NCBI GenBank assembly: GCA_030633795.1 | Contig: DAOWCB010000004.1 | Span: 1 to 17,769, forward strand | Reading direction: 5' to 3' | DNA length: 17,769 bases | Origin: Candidatus Aminicenantota bacterium | GTDB taxonomy: Bacteria; Acidobacteriota; Aminicenantia; Aminicenantales; Aminicenantaceae | Part shown: positions 1 to 6,896 of the stretch, one piece after another | Position numbering within the stretch: position 1 is the stretch's first letter | Layout: each line of letters begins with the position of its first letter | The notes under the pieces: model-generated | Databases searched by the model: none | What the model was told of the DNA's origin: nothing | What the model saw: the letters and a program-made list of their open reading frames with translations, nothing else | Program-made: the position numbers and the translations under genes

Positions 1-127
1 GGATGTGCTTTTGGCTTCAAGGGAAAAGGCTAAACAACTGCTCCAGTGGGATCTGAAATATTCAGACTTGGATACGATCATCGAAACAGCCTGGATTTGG
101 CATCCAAAAATATCCAAACACGAATAA
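1..127 (+). CDS. galE: UDP-glucose 4-epimerase, C-terminal fragment (5' end outside window)
   Basis: In-frame codons run from position 2 to a TAA at 125-127 and give 41 residues. The peptide has the C-terminal signature of GalE-type short-chain epimerases: an LASREKAKQLLQW stretch (the usual ASS-K-AK-ELGW motif) followed by KYSDLDTIIETAWIWH (the usual DL-x-x-II-x-x-AW-x-WH motif). GalE interconverts UDP-glucose and UDP-galactose with bound NAD+ in the cytoplasm, feeding surface polysaccharide synthesis. The NAD-binding fold and the catalytic Tyr-x-x-x-Lys lie upstream of the window, so function rests on the tail alone. A related NDP-sugar epimerase with another substrate cannot be excluded. 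No convincing terminator follows the stop. Confidence 0.72.
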   Translation, partial: DVLLASREKAKQLLQWDLKYSDLDTIIETAWIWHPKISKHE

Positions 128-307
128 CCTCTTTCACCAGAACAATTCCGCCCAATTTCTGTGGAAATTCTCCGACTAAATTATGTTGCCTGGTTTTTCT
201 CGCACAAAGTGGCTAGCATGGGCAGCCTGAAAGGTAAAAATGCCGATTTCTGTTTGTAACGAAAAAGGGTATCCGACAGTTTTTATAAATGATTCAGACG
301 AAGTGAG

Positions 308-337
308 TTGACTCGGTGTGTCTATAAATGATATAAA
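308..337 (+). promoter_or_regulatory. Candidate sigma70-type promoter for the lytic transglycosylase gene
   Basis: A TTGACT -35 element (308-313) is followed after 18 bp by a TATAAA -10 element (332-337). Transcription would start close to 344, leaving a leader of under 20 nt before the GTG at 361, with an AGGA ribosome site at 349-352. The match to the sigma70 consensus is good but was made by eye. A 10-bp sequence, TATAAATGAT, occurs at 284-293 and again at 323-332, so a second -10-like TATAAA exists 48 bp upstream of the chosen one. Confidence 0.5.
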
Positions 338-360
338 TTTAACCTTTTAGGAATAAAAAA

Positions 361-2172
361 GTGAAAAAAAAGAAAAATGATCTCGGTGTAGCGATCGCGA
401 TTTTTCTGATGGTCTTGCTGTGGAGTTGTTCTGGCCATCGCAAACCTCCGGAAGAAACTCCGAATATTCCTGTGCAAAAACCTGCAGCAGAACAGACAAC
501 ACAGGAGATAATACCTCCAGAAGAGATCCCAGCTGTCGAGGAAGAAATAAAAGCAGAACTCCTGGAGGAACAGGATGTGGAAGAGCTCCCTTTAGAGGAA
601 GAGTCCTATCCCGAAGAACAGGTTGAACCTTCACAACTTCTCGAAGAAGCCTTTGATGCCTACCAAGATGCCCGACTGGCTTGGGATAGAGGGGATCTAG
701 AAACAGCACTTGTCGCTCTTGATGAAGCTTACAGCATTCTCCTCAAACTCGACCTCCCGTTGGATTCTCCTTTGATCCAAGAAAAAAACGACCTGCGTCT
801 TTTGATCGCCAGAAGAATTCAAGAAATTCATGCATCGCGCTTCATTGTTCTAAGCGGGAACAACGGTACAATCCCCCTCACAGAGAACCAACACGTTCAA
901 AAAGAAATCAAGAGTTTCCAGACTGTAGAGAGAAAAGAATTCGAACAATCCTATAATCGTTCTGGCCGGTACATCGATATGATCCGGGGAAAAATGCAGA
1001 AAGCAGGACTCCCCGAGGAACTCGCCTGGATGCCGATGATCGAAAGCTGGTTCAAAGTCACAGCCTACTCCCGCGCTCGGGCTTTGGGTTTATGGCAATT
1101 CATCTCTTCGACCGGAGTTCGATTCGGCCTGAAAAGAGACCGCTGGATCGATGAGCGGATGGATTTCGAGAAAGCGACTGATGCTGCCATAAAATATCTG
1201 GAAGAACTCCACGCCATGTTTGGAGATTGGACAACAGCACTGGCGGCCTATAACTGTGGAGAATTCAGGGTCCAAAGAGTCATCCGCTCTCAAAGACTGG
1301 AATACATGGACAACTTTTGGGATCTCTATCTGATGCTTCCTCGTGAAACATCACGTTTTGTCCCAAGATTTATAGCAACACTCCTTATCGTTCAGAATCC
1401 GGAAAAATACGGGTTTGGCCTTCCTCAACCAGAACCTCCACTAAGCTATGATACAGTCCTCATCAATCGTCCTGTCAAACTCACATCACTTTCCAGTTCT
1501 CTCGGACTCGATGCAGAGGCTTTGATCTTGCTTAATCCTGAATTGAGGAACAAATCCTCTCCAGATAGTGAGTACCAGCTCCGAGTTCCTGAAGGTTATG
1601 GAGACAAAGTGCTGGCTTCCTTAGAATCCATAGCCCGGTATGTTCCTCCTGAAGCCACATACAGGAATCATTACGTGCGCAGAGGGGAGACTGTTTCTGT
1701 TATTGCCCGACGCTACGGGACCTCTGTCTCTGCCATCGCTCGCGCGAATCGTCTCGGCCGGAAGTATCTCATTCGAGTCGGGCAAAGGCTCAGGATACCT
1801 GGACGAGGCAGCAGTTTCACATCTTATCAACCTCGCTCTCTCATCAAAGAAGGCGAAAAACTGGTTTACAGTGTTAAAAAAGGGGACAGCTTATATATTA
1901 TCGCTAAATCTTTCAACACAAACGTCCAAGGGATAAAAAATCAGAACAATCTTCAGAGCAACATGCTTCGTGTGGGACAAAAACTGATCATCCAATCGGG
2001 AACGCCAGCAGGAGCTGTTCCTTACACGGTTAAATCAGGTGATACGCCTTACAAGATTGCTAAAAGATACGGCATGAATCTGAACTATTTGCTCGCTTTA
2101 AACGGCCTCAGCACACGATCGAAAATCTACCCGGGACAACAGCTCTGGGTGACCAATGATAACGATAAGTAG
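361..2172 (+). CDS. mltD: MltD-like lipoprotein lytic murein transglycosylase with three LysM domains
   Basis: This 603-residue protein is predicted to cleave the MurNAc-GlcNAc bond of peptidoglycan non-hydrolytically, forming 1,6-anhydro-MurNAc, while anchored in the envelope by a lipid. It starts at GTG with AGGA 8 nt upstream. The N-terminus is a lipoprotein signal: KKKK, a hydrophobic core at about 8-20, and a lipobox ending at Cys23. A Pro/Glu-rich linker (about 28-92) and a helical, TPR-like segment (about 93-160) follow. The GH23 SLT domain spans about 205-310. The likely catalytic Glu228 lies in PMIESW, with GLWQF at 243-247 and AAYNCG at 295-300. Three LysM repeats (about 437-480, 502-545 and 554-597) should bind glycan strands. 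The gene has its own promoter and converges with rplQ. The family is clear; the symbol follows the domain order and substrate detail is inferred. Confidence 0.9.
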   Translation: MKKKKNDLGVAIAIFLMVLLWSCSGHRKPPEETPNIPVQKPAAEQTTQEIIPPEEIPAVEEEIKAELLEEQDVEELPLEEESYPEEQVEPSQLLEEAFDAYQDARLAWDRGDLETALVALDEAYSILLKLDLPLDSPLIQEKNDLRLLIARRIQEIHASRFIVLSGNNGTIPLTENQHVQKEIKSFQTVERKEFEQSYNRSGRYIDMIRGKMQKAGLPEELAWMPMIESWFKVTAYSRARALGLWQFISSTGVRFGLKRDRWIDERMDFEKATDAAIKYLEELHAMFGDWTTALAAYNCGEFRVQRVIRSQRLEYMDNFWDLYLMLPRETSRFVPRFIATLLIVQNPEKYGFGLPQPEPPLSYDTVLINRPVKLTSLSSSLGLDAEALILLNPELRNKSSPDSEYQLRVPEGYGDKVLASLESIARYVPPEATYRNHYVRRGETVSVIARRYGTSVSAIARANRLGRKYLIRVGQRLRIPGRGSSFTSYQPRSLIKEGEKLVYSVKKGDSLYIIAKSFNTNVQGIKNQNNLQSNMLRVGQKLIIQSGTPAGAVPYTVKSGDTPYKIAKRYGMNLNYLLALNGLSTRSKIYPGQQLWVTNDNDK

Positions 2173-2176
2173 GATT

Positions 2177-2602
2177 TTATCTTTTTGACTTTGCGACTTC
2201 CTTAGCTTTTTTTGCCGCCTTCTTTTTCTTTTCTTTTTTCTTAAACTCTGTGCCGACAAGCTCGAGAAAGGCCATTTCGGCTCCATCGCCAGCTCGAGGA
2301 CCGATTTTGATTATCCGCGTGTATCCCCCCGGCCTTTCGCTGAACCGTGGACCAATATCGCTAAAGAGTTTTTTCACGACTTCTCTTTTGTAGATAAATC
2401 TGAGAGCGAGCCGACGGGAGTGGAGGGAATTTTTTTTAGCCAGAGTGATCATTTTTTCCGCAATAGGTCTTGTGGCCTTGGCTTTAGCCAGAGTTGTTCT
2501 GATTCTTTCTTTTTCCAGAAATGACGTAACCAAACTTCGCAATAGCGCCTTCCTTTGAGCAGAATCTCTTCTGAGTTTTTTTCCTTTGACTCGGTGCCTC
2601 AT
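2177..2602 (-). CDS. rplQ: 50S ribosomal protein L17
   Basis: L17 (141 residues) is a large-subunit protein near the polypeptide exit. The N-terminal MRHRVKGKKL and the RSLVTSFLEKERIRTT block are family hallmarks, as is GPRAGDGAEMAFLELV near residues 102-117. The core ends near residue 118. The last 20 or so residues are almost entirely Lys, Ala, Glu and Arg, a low-complexity basic tail that makes the protein longer than the roughly 116-130 residues usual in bacteria. Its ATG overlaps the rpoA stop by 4 nt (ATGA), so it is probably translationally coupled and is the last gene of the superoperon. Its stop lies 4 nt from the stop of the convergent lytic transglycosylase gene, and no strong terminator is visible between them. 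Confidence 0.97.
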   Translation of the reverse strand: MRHRVKGKKLRRDSAQRKALLRSLVTSFLEKERIRTTLAKAKATRPIAEKMITLAKKNSLHSRRLALRFIYKREVVKKLFSDIGPRFSERPGGYTRIIKIGPRAGDGAEMAFLELVGTEFKKKEKKKKAAKKAKEVAKSKR

Positions 2603-3624
2603 TCCTCAACCTCTTCCTCTTTTTCCTGCTTATCTCCTTCAATCAGCTCTAAAAGAGTTGGATGGAGGTCCAAGCTTAGGCCTAAGCCCAATTCTTGCAG
2701 GGTTTCCTTTATTTCTGTTAAAGATTTACGGCCAAAGTTTTTCGTTTTCAGAAGACCCTCTTCCGTTTTCTGAACAAGCTCGTAGATTTTCTCTATTCCA
2801 GCAGACCTGAGACAGTTGTTTGACCTGACGGAGAGTTCCAGATGATCGATGGATTTTGAAAGGATATCTTTTTGAGAAAAATACGGGGTTTCCATTCGTT
2901 CTGGGAGCTGTTCTCTTACTAGGGGCTCATCAACGATATTGAGAAAGATGACCAGATGATCTCTGAGAATTTTTGCTGCTTGACTCAAAGCATCTTGAGG
3001 AGAGATCGCCCCTGTGGTCCAGATTTCGAGAGTAAGGTTTTCGTAATCGACTCGCTTTCCCACCCTTGCCGGACCCACCTTATAATTGACCTTCAGGACT
3101 GGTGAATGAGAAGAGTCCACCGGGATAAAATCCACACTCAATTCTTCATCAATATTTCGATCCGCAGGGATATATCCTCTGTTGTTCTGAACGATTATTT
3201 CCATATCCAATTTCCCGTCTTTGTCAAGGGATGCGATATGGACGTCTTTGTCGAGAATTTCTATATCCGTATCGCCAGTGATGTCGGCTGCCGTAGCCTC
3301 ATCAGGGCCTATTTTCTTTAAAGTAAGAGTTATGGACTTCTCCCCTTCCATTTTTAGCGGGATGCTTTTGACGTTGAGGACGATATCGGTCACATCTTCA
3401 ACAACTCCGGGAAGGGTAGAGAATTCATGAAGAACGCCTTGAATTCGGACATTTGTGATGGCGGCACCAGTTATAGAGGAGAGAAGAATTCGACGGAGTG
3501 CGTTTCCAATGGTAATCCCATAACCTCTCTCAAAAGGCTGGGCGGAAAACTTGCCATAAGTCTCTGTCCGTGTTTCATAATCGCATTCCAAATACTTAGG
3601 TTTCTGAAAGCCTGTTTCTATCAT
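2599..3624 (-). CDS. rpoA: DNA-directed RNA polymerase subunit alpha
   Basis: The alpha subunit (341 residues) dimerises to seed RNA polymerase assembly and contacts upstream promoter DNA. The N-terminal assembly domain (about 1-235) contains GNALRRILLSSI at 40-51, the alpha-dimer and core-binding region. After a linker, the C-terminal domain (about 255-320) contains VRSNNCL, with Arg267 and Asn270 equivalent to E. coli Arg265 and Asn268, and GRKSLTE with Lys300, Ser301 and Glu304. The residues that bind UP elements are therefore kept. The protein ends in an acidic Glu-rich tail. AAGGAGG lies just upstream of the ATG. The 45-nt gap to rpsD is the largest inside the cluster and contains no obvious promoter. 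Downstream, the stop overlaps the rplQ start (ATGA). Confidence 0.98.
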   Translation of the reverse strand: MIETGFQKPKYLECDYETRTETYGKFSAQPFERGYGITIGNALRRILLSSITGAAITNVRIQGVLHEFSTLPGVVEDVTDIVLNVKSIPLKMEGEKSITLTLKKIGPDEATAADITGDTDIEILDKDVHIASLDKDGKLDMEIIVQNNRGYIPADRNIDEELSVDFIPVDSSHSPVLKVNYKVGPARVGKRVDYENLTLEIWTTGAISPQDALSQAAKILRDHLVIFLNIVDEPLVREQLPERMETPYFSQKDILSKSIDHLELSVRSNNCLRSAGIEKIYELVQKTEEGLLKTKNFGRKSLTEIKETLQELGLGLSLDLHPTLLELIEGDKQEKEEEVEE

Positions 3625-3669
3625 GCTTCCTCCTTTTTATTTCAATCCATGCTAACTGTCGGATAAGGT

Positions 3670-4296
3670 CTACTTTGAATAGAGCTCGACAACCAGATGC
3701 TCTTCTACAGGAATCGGGATTTCTTCCCGTTCGGGAAATGCCAGGACTTTCACTACCATGTTGTCTCTATCGACTTCGATCCAACCTGGCACAGCTTTTC
3801 CTTTGTGGAAATCGACGATCGCCTTCAACTCTTCATGCTTTTTTGATTTATCCCGAAAGGAGAGAACATCTCCCATATTCACCAATTGAGAGGGGACATT
3901 GACTTTTTTATCGTTAATTCGGTAATGGCCATGGGTGATGAGCTGACGAGCATGGGCCCTCGAATAGGAAAACCCAGAAAGGAAAACGACGTTATCAAGT
4001 CTCCTCTCCAGCATCTGCAAAAGGGTTTCTCCTGTGATGCCTTTTTTCCTTTCCGCTCTCTGGAAGTACAGGCGAAACTGCCTTTCCGACATGCTGTAGT
4101 AACGTTTGAGCTTTTGTTTTTCCCTGAGCTGAATGCCGTAACCCAATATTCTTCTCCTGGCTCTTCCGTGTTCACCCGGAGGATAGGGCCTCCGTTCGAT
4201 CGGACATTTTTCAGTCAAACACTTGTTCCCCTTCAAAAAAAGCTTTTCCCGCTCTGCCCGGCATTGGCGACAAACTGGTTCTCTATATCTTGACAT
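3670..4296 (-). CDS. rpsD: 30S ribosomal protein S4, zinc-binding (C+) form
   Basis: S4 (208 residues) is a primary 16S rRNA binder that nucleates 30S body assembly, and in several bacteria it represses translation of the alpha operon. The start is an ATG with AAGGAG 6 nt upstream. Four cysteines near the N-terminus (Cys9, Cys12, Cys26, Cys31; C-x2-C and C-x4-C) form the zinc site of C+ S4 proteins, which is absent from E. coli S4. The S4 RNA-binding domain begins near residue 97, with LERRLDNVVF, then SRAHARQLITHGHYRIN and KKVNVPS. The gene lies between rpsK (24-nt gap) and rpoA, the standard alpha-operon order. I saw no recognisable S4 pseudoknot target, though structure prediction was not possible here. 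Confidence 0.98.
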   Translation of the reverse strand: MSRYREPVCRQCRAEREKLFLKGNKCLTEKCPIERRPYPPGEHGRARRRILGYGIQLREKQKLKRYYSMSERQFRLYFQRAERKKGITGETLLQMLERRLDNVVFLSGFSYSRAHARQLITHGHYRINDKKVNVPSQLVNMGDVLSFRDKSKKHEELKAIVDFHKGKAVPGWIEVDRDNMVVKVLAFPEREEIPIPVEEHLVVELYSK

Positions 4297-4320
4297 CCTC
4301 TTCTCCTTGCTTTTCCATAT

Positions 4321-4713
4321 CTATACCCTTCTTCTCTTTCTTACCCGACAGCCGTTGTGGGGAATCGGGGTAACATCTCTGATGGATTTTATCTCCATGC
4401 CATCTGCCTGCAGGGCTCTTATGGCGGATTCCCTGCCTGCACCGGGGCCTTTGACCCTGACATCCATATACCGCACTCCAAATTGCCTGGCCTTTAGTGA
4501 AACCTCTTTGGCGGCCAATTGCGCTGCAAAAGGAGTTCCCTTTCGCGCCCCTTTAAAACCCACCGTGCCTGAACTGGCCCAGCAAAGGGAATTGCCTTGT
4601 TGATCGGTTATGGTGATGATCGTGTTATTGAATGTCGATCGAATGTAGGCTATGCCAAATCCGATTTCCTTTTTTACTTTCTTTTTTTTGGTTTTTTTTC
4701 TCGGTTTTGCCAT
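4321..4713 (-). CDS. rpsK: 30S ribosomal protein S11
   Basis: S11 (130 residues) binds 16S rRNA on the platform and helps form the mRNA exit region with S7. Family motifs are FNNTIITITD, GTPFAAQLAA, VKGPGAGRESAIRAL and the C-terminal SIRDVTPIPHNGCR followed by KRRRV. The N-terminus carries the usual flexible Lys-rich tail, encoded by two runs of eight adenines. AGGAGG stands 8 nt before the ATG, and 12 nt separate the gene from rpsM upstream. The length is normal for the family. Confidence 0.98.
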   Translation of the reverse strand: MAKPRKKTKKKKVKKEIGFGIAYIRSTFNNTIITITDQQGNSLCWASSGTVGFKGARKGTPFAAQLAAKEVSLKARQFGVRYMDVRVKGPGAGRESAIRALQADGMEIKSIRDVTPIPHNGCRVRKRRRV

Positions 4714-4725
4714 TTCAATTCCCTC

Positions 4726-5091
4726 CTACTTCTTCTTTATCGTATGTCCGCGAGACCCTTTGCGTGTGCGTGCATTGGTTTTTGTCCTTTGTCCTCTGAC
4801 CGGAAGTCTCCGCCTGTGCCTCAATCCCCTGTATGAGCCAATATCCATCAACCTTTTGATGTTAAGAGTAAGGTCTTTTCTCAGGTCTCCTTCGATTTTT
4901 TCTTGAGTCTCGATGATTTTTCGTATCTTGTTGACTTCATCCTCACTCAGAGCTTTGACTTTTTTGTCTTTGTCTATTTTAGCCGCCTCGAGTATTTCGT
5001 TGGCTTTAGAGCGACCTATCCCAAAGATATAGGTCAAACCGACTTCAACCCTTTTGTCTGAAGGGAGGGTGATTCCAGCTATTCTTGCCAT
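4726..5091 (-). CDS. rpsM: 30S ribosomal protein S13
   Basis: S13 (121 residues) sits in the 30S head and forms intersubunit bridges with 23S rRNA and L5. Its C-terminal tail reaches towards the P-site tRNA. The N-terminal MARIAGITLP, the helix-hairpin-helix-like LTYIFGIGRSKANEIL, SYRGLRHRRRLPVRGQRT and the basic tail TNARTRKG are diagnostic. GAGG lies 5 nt before the ATG, and the rpmJ stop is 11 nt upstream. This gene opens the alpha-operon block (rpsM-rpsK-rpsD-rpoA-rplQ), which here has no separate promoter that I can recognise. Confidence 0.98.
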   Translation of the reverse strand: MARIAGITLPSDKRVEVGLTYIFGIGRSKANEILEAAKIDKDKKVKALSEDEVNKIRKIIETQEKIEGDLRKDLTLNIKRLMDIGSYRGLRHRRRLPVRGQRTKTNARTRKGSRGHTIKKK

Positions 5092-5102
5092 TTTTACCTC
5101 AT

Positions 5103-5216
5103 TTATCCTTGTTTTTGTTTATGCTTAGGATTTGTACATATGACTCGAAGAATTCCTTTTCTTTTGATAATTCTGCAATTTCTGCACATTTTTTTTATAG
5201 ATGCCCTGACTTTCAT
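5103..5216 (-). CDS. rpmJ: 50S ribosomal protein L36, zinc-binding (C+) form
   Basis: This 37-codon gene lies in the gap between infA and rpsM. The product begins MKVRASIKKMC and ends CTNPKHKQKQG, the near-invariant L36 sequence. Cys11, Cys14, Cys27 and His32 form the CCCH zinc ribbon of the C+ form. L36 binds 23S rRNA beneath the L7/L12 stalk base and stabilises late-assembling helices. An AGAGGA site lies 8 nt before the ATG. A nearer out-of-frame ATG at 5224 ends after three codons and is not the start. The gene contains a run of eight adenines. Its position between infA and rpsM is the classical one. Confidence 0.96.
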   Translation of the reverse strand: MKVRASIKKMCRNCRIIKRKGILRVICTNPKHKQKQG

Positions 5217-5228
5217 CGTTCCATTCCT

Positions 5229-5447
5229 CTATTTGTATCGATAGGTTATCCTTCCCTTTGTCAAATCGTAGGGAGTAAGTTCGAGAAGAACCTTATCTCC
5301 GGGCAGAATGCGGATAAAATATTTGCGCATTCTGCCAGAAATGTGGGCAAGGATGATGTGTTTATTAGCCAATTCTACACGGAACATTGCATTCGGGAGC
5401 GTCTCGATGACAGTTCCTTCTGTTTCGAATATATCCTGCTTAGGCAT
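5229..5447 (-). CDS. infA: Translation initiation factor IF-1
   Basis: IF-1 (72 residues) is an S1/OB-fold protein that occupies the 30S A site during initiation and supports IF-2 and IF-3. The sequence keeps the family core: EGTVIETLPNAMFRVEL, LAHISGRMRK, IRILPGDKV and the C-terminal PYDLTKGRITYRYK. The start is set at 5447 rather than the in-frame ATG at 5465, because it gives the standard 72-residue protein beginning MPKQDI and has AAGGAG exactly 7 nt upstream. The longer form would have an improbable six-residue extension made of that same ribosome site. The start overlaps the end of map by 8 nt, so the two are likely coupled. Confidence 0.96.
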   Translation of the reverse strand: MPKQDIFETEGTVIETLPNAMFRVELANKHIILAHISGRMRKYFIRILPGDKVLLELTPYDLTKGRITYRYK

Positions 5448-6228
5448 AAGGTGACTCCTTAGCATAAGGCAAATTTTCTTCTTCCCTAATGCTCAATATC
5501 TCTGCGCCTCGCTGGGTGAAAGCAACCGTGTGCTCATAGTGCGAAGAGAGGCTTCTGTCTTTGGTGATCGCCGTCCAATTATCATCCTTGATCTCGACAT
5601 TCCAGTCTCCCGCCGCAATCATCGGCTCTATGGCCAAAACCAATCCTCTTGTTATCTTAGGGCCTCGCCCTGGAGGACCAAAATTAGGAATCTGAGGTTC
5701 TTCATGGAGAGATGTCCCGATTCCGTGCCCTACATAGGCCCGGATGACGGAAAATCCCTGTGCTTCGACAGAATTCTGGATGGCATGGGAAATGTCCGAT
5801 ATCCGATATCCCTCTTGAATTTTCTCAAATCCTTTAAAAAAGGCCTTCTCAGCAGCTTCGATAAGCCTGTTTGCCTCCAGATTGACTGTTCCAATCGGAT
5901 AGGTCACCGCCGCATCTCCATAATAACCGTCGTAGACAACTCCAAAATCCAAGCCGAGGATATCCCCCTCCTGCAACTTGCGAGAGGATGGTATCCCATG
6001 AATAATCTCTTCATTTATGGATGTGCAAAGAGAGGCAGGGTATCCCCGATAGCCTTTAAAAGCTGGAATCGCACCCATCTCTCTGGCTTTTTTTTCCGCA
6101 AAAGCATCCAAGTCTTTCGTCGTTATTCCTGGTTCTGCCATTTTGCGGAGATCTGCCAAGACTTGAGCCACAATGCGGCTGCTCTTTCTGATGGAAACGA
6201 TCTCTTTCTCACTCTTGAGCACGATCAT
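5440..6228 (-). CDS. map: Methionine aminopeptidase, type I
   Basis: This 262-residue enzyme removes the initiator methionine from nascent proteins when the second residue is small, acting in the cytoplasm after deformylation. The pita-bread fold metal ligands are all present: Asp94 (LGLDFG), Asp105 (YGDAA), His168 (VGHGIG), Glu201 (LAIEPM) and Glu232 (HYEHTVAF). The conserved His77 (EEIIHGIP) and His175 (SLHEEP) are also there. The absence of the roughly 60-residue insert of type II enzymes and the length mark it as type I. The ATG overlaps the adk stop by 4 nt (ATGA). At the 3' end, its KESPYA codons contain the infA ribosome site. The genes form the usual secY-adk-map-infA block. Confidence 0.97.
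   Translation of the reverse strand: MIVLKSEKEIVSIRKSSRIVAQVLADLRKMAEPGITTKDLDAFAEKKAREMGAIPAFKGYRGYPASLCTSINEEIIHGIPSSRKLQEGDILGLDFGVVYDGYYGDAAVTYPIGTVNLEANRLIEAAEKAFFKGFEKIQEGYRISDISHAIQNSVEAQGFSVIRAYVGHGIGTSLHEEPQIPNFGPPGRGPKITRGLVLAIEPMIAAGDWNVEIKDDNWTAITKDRSLSSHYEHTVAFTQRGAEILSIREEENLPYAKESPYA
5455..5460 (-). promoter_or_regulatory. Ribosome binding site of infA, inside the map coding region
   Basis: The minus strand reads AAGGAG here, 7 nt before the infA ATG at 5447. The same bases are Lys-Glu codons in the last residues of map. This site decides the infA start in favour of the 72-residue form. Confidence 0.85.
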
Positions 6229-6896
6229 CGCATAGCCTCTGATCTGTTGGATTTTGTCAATTCAGCCTCTAAAACCGCTTGGATATCCTTGAAAACCGGT
6301 TCTATTTCCTTATCTCCTTCGATAGGGTGATAGTTTGCTTTTTTTCGATAATATGCGATCAACGGCTCGGTCTCCTGACGATAAACCCTCAACCGTTCCA
6401 TAATGACTTCAGGCATATCGTCCTGTCTCTGCACAAGCACTGCGCTGCATACATCACATTCATCGGGCCGGTTCGGAGCCTTCATAAAAAGATTATAAAT
6501 ATTCCCACACTGGGAGCAGATCCTCCGGGAGGATAACCTTTCTATCAATTTTTTCTCACTAAGGCGGATATCCAAAACAACCTCAGCTTGTTGACTGGAG
6601 ATATCCTCCAGCAAGAGCGCTTGATTGATATTTCGTGGAAACCCATCTAAAATATACCCCTTCTGGCAGTCTTCTCGGGATAGCCTCGCTTCAACCATCT
6701 GCATCACTATCTCATCACTTACCAAATCTCCTCTGTTCATGGAAGCTTCGGCCTTTTTTCCCAAAGGTGTATTTTCTTGAACGGCCTCACGTAAAAGGTC
6801 TCCCGTCGAAATCTTGGGAAAGCCATAATTTTGCTCGATTAAATCCCCCTGGGTGCCTTTACCGCTACCAGGAGGGCCGAGCAAGATAATTTTCAT
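6225..6896 (-). CDS. adk: Adenylate kinase, long form with zinc-type LID
   Basis: This 223-residue enzyme catalyses ATP + AMP to 2 ADP and balances adenine nucleotides in the cytoplasm. The P-loop GPPGSGKGTQ begins at residue 7. The AMP site is marked by STGDLLR (30-36) and LDGFPR (83-88). The LID domain carries two C-x2-C pairs (Cys127/Cys130 and Cys147/Cys150), so it probably binds structural zinc, as in many Gram-positive and thermophilic enzymes but not in E. coli. The length fits the long-LID family. Both ends overlap neighbours by 4 nt (ATGA with secY and with map). Placement between secY and map is common outside enterobacteria. Confidence 0.98.
   Translation of the reverse strand: MKIILLGPPGSGKGTQGDLIEQNYGFPKISTGDLLREAVQENTPLGKKAEASMNRGDLVSDEIVMQMVEARLSREDCQKGYILDGFPRNINQALLLEDISSQQAEVVLDIRLSEKKLIERLSSRRICSQCGNIYNLFMKAPNRPDECDVCSAVLVQRQDDMPEVIMERLRVYRQETEPLIAYYRKKANYHPIEGDKEIEPVFKDIQAVLEAELTKSNRSEAMR

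Noticed and set aside
154..169. Inverted repeat AATTTC-tgtg-GAAATT after galE as a terminator
   Set aside because: The stem is 6 bp and AT-rich, with no T-run after it. It is too weak to call.
2164..2186. AT-only 5-bp stem plus five T as an intrinsic terminator of the transglycosylase gene
   Set aside because: The stem has a single G-C pair and an 8-nt loop, and the T-run also encodes the L17 C-terminus on the other strand. It is discussed as a finding but not called as a terminator.
4284..4319. An 11-codon open frame between rpsK and rpsD on the minus strand, overlapping the rpsD start
   Set aside because: It has no ribosome site of its own, and its length is expected by chance. Its sequence is explained by the rpsD SD and start.
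5530..6330. A 266-codon open frame on the + strand opposite map and adk
   Set aside because: It lies entirely antisense to map and adk, which have all their catalytic motifs. Its product resembles no family I know, so it is a frame shadow.
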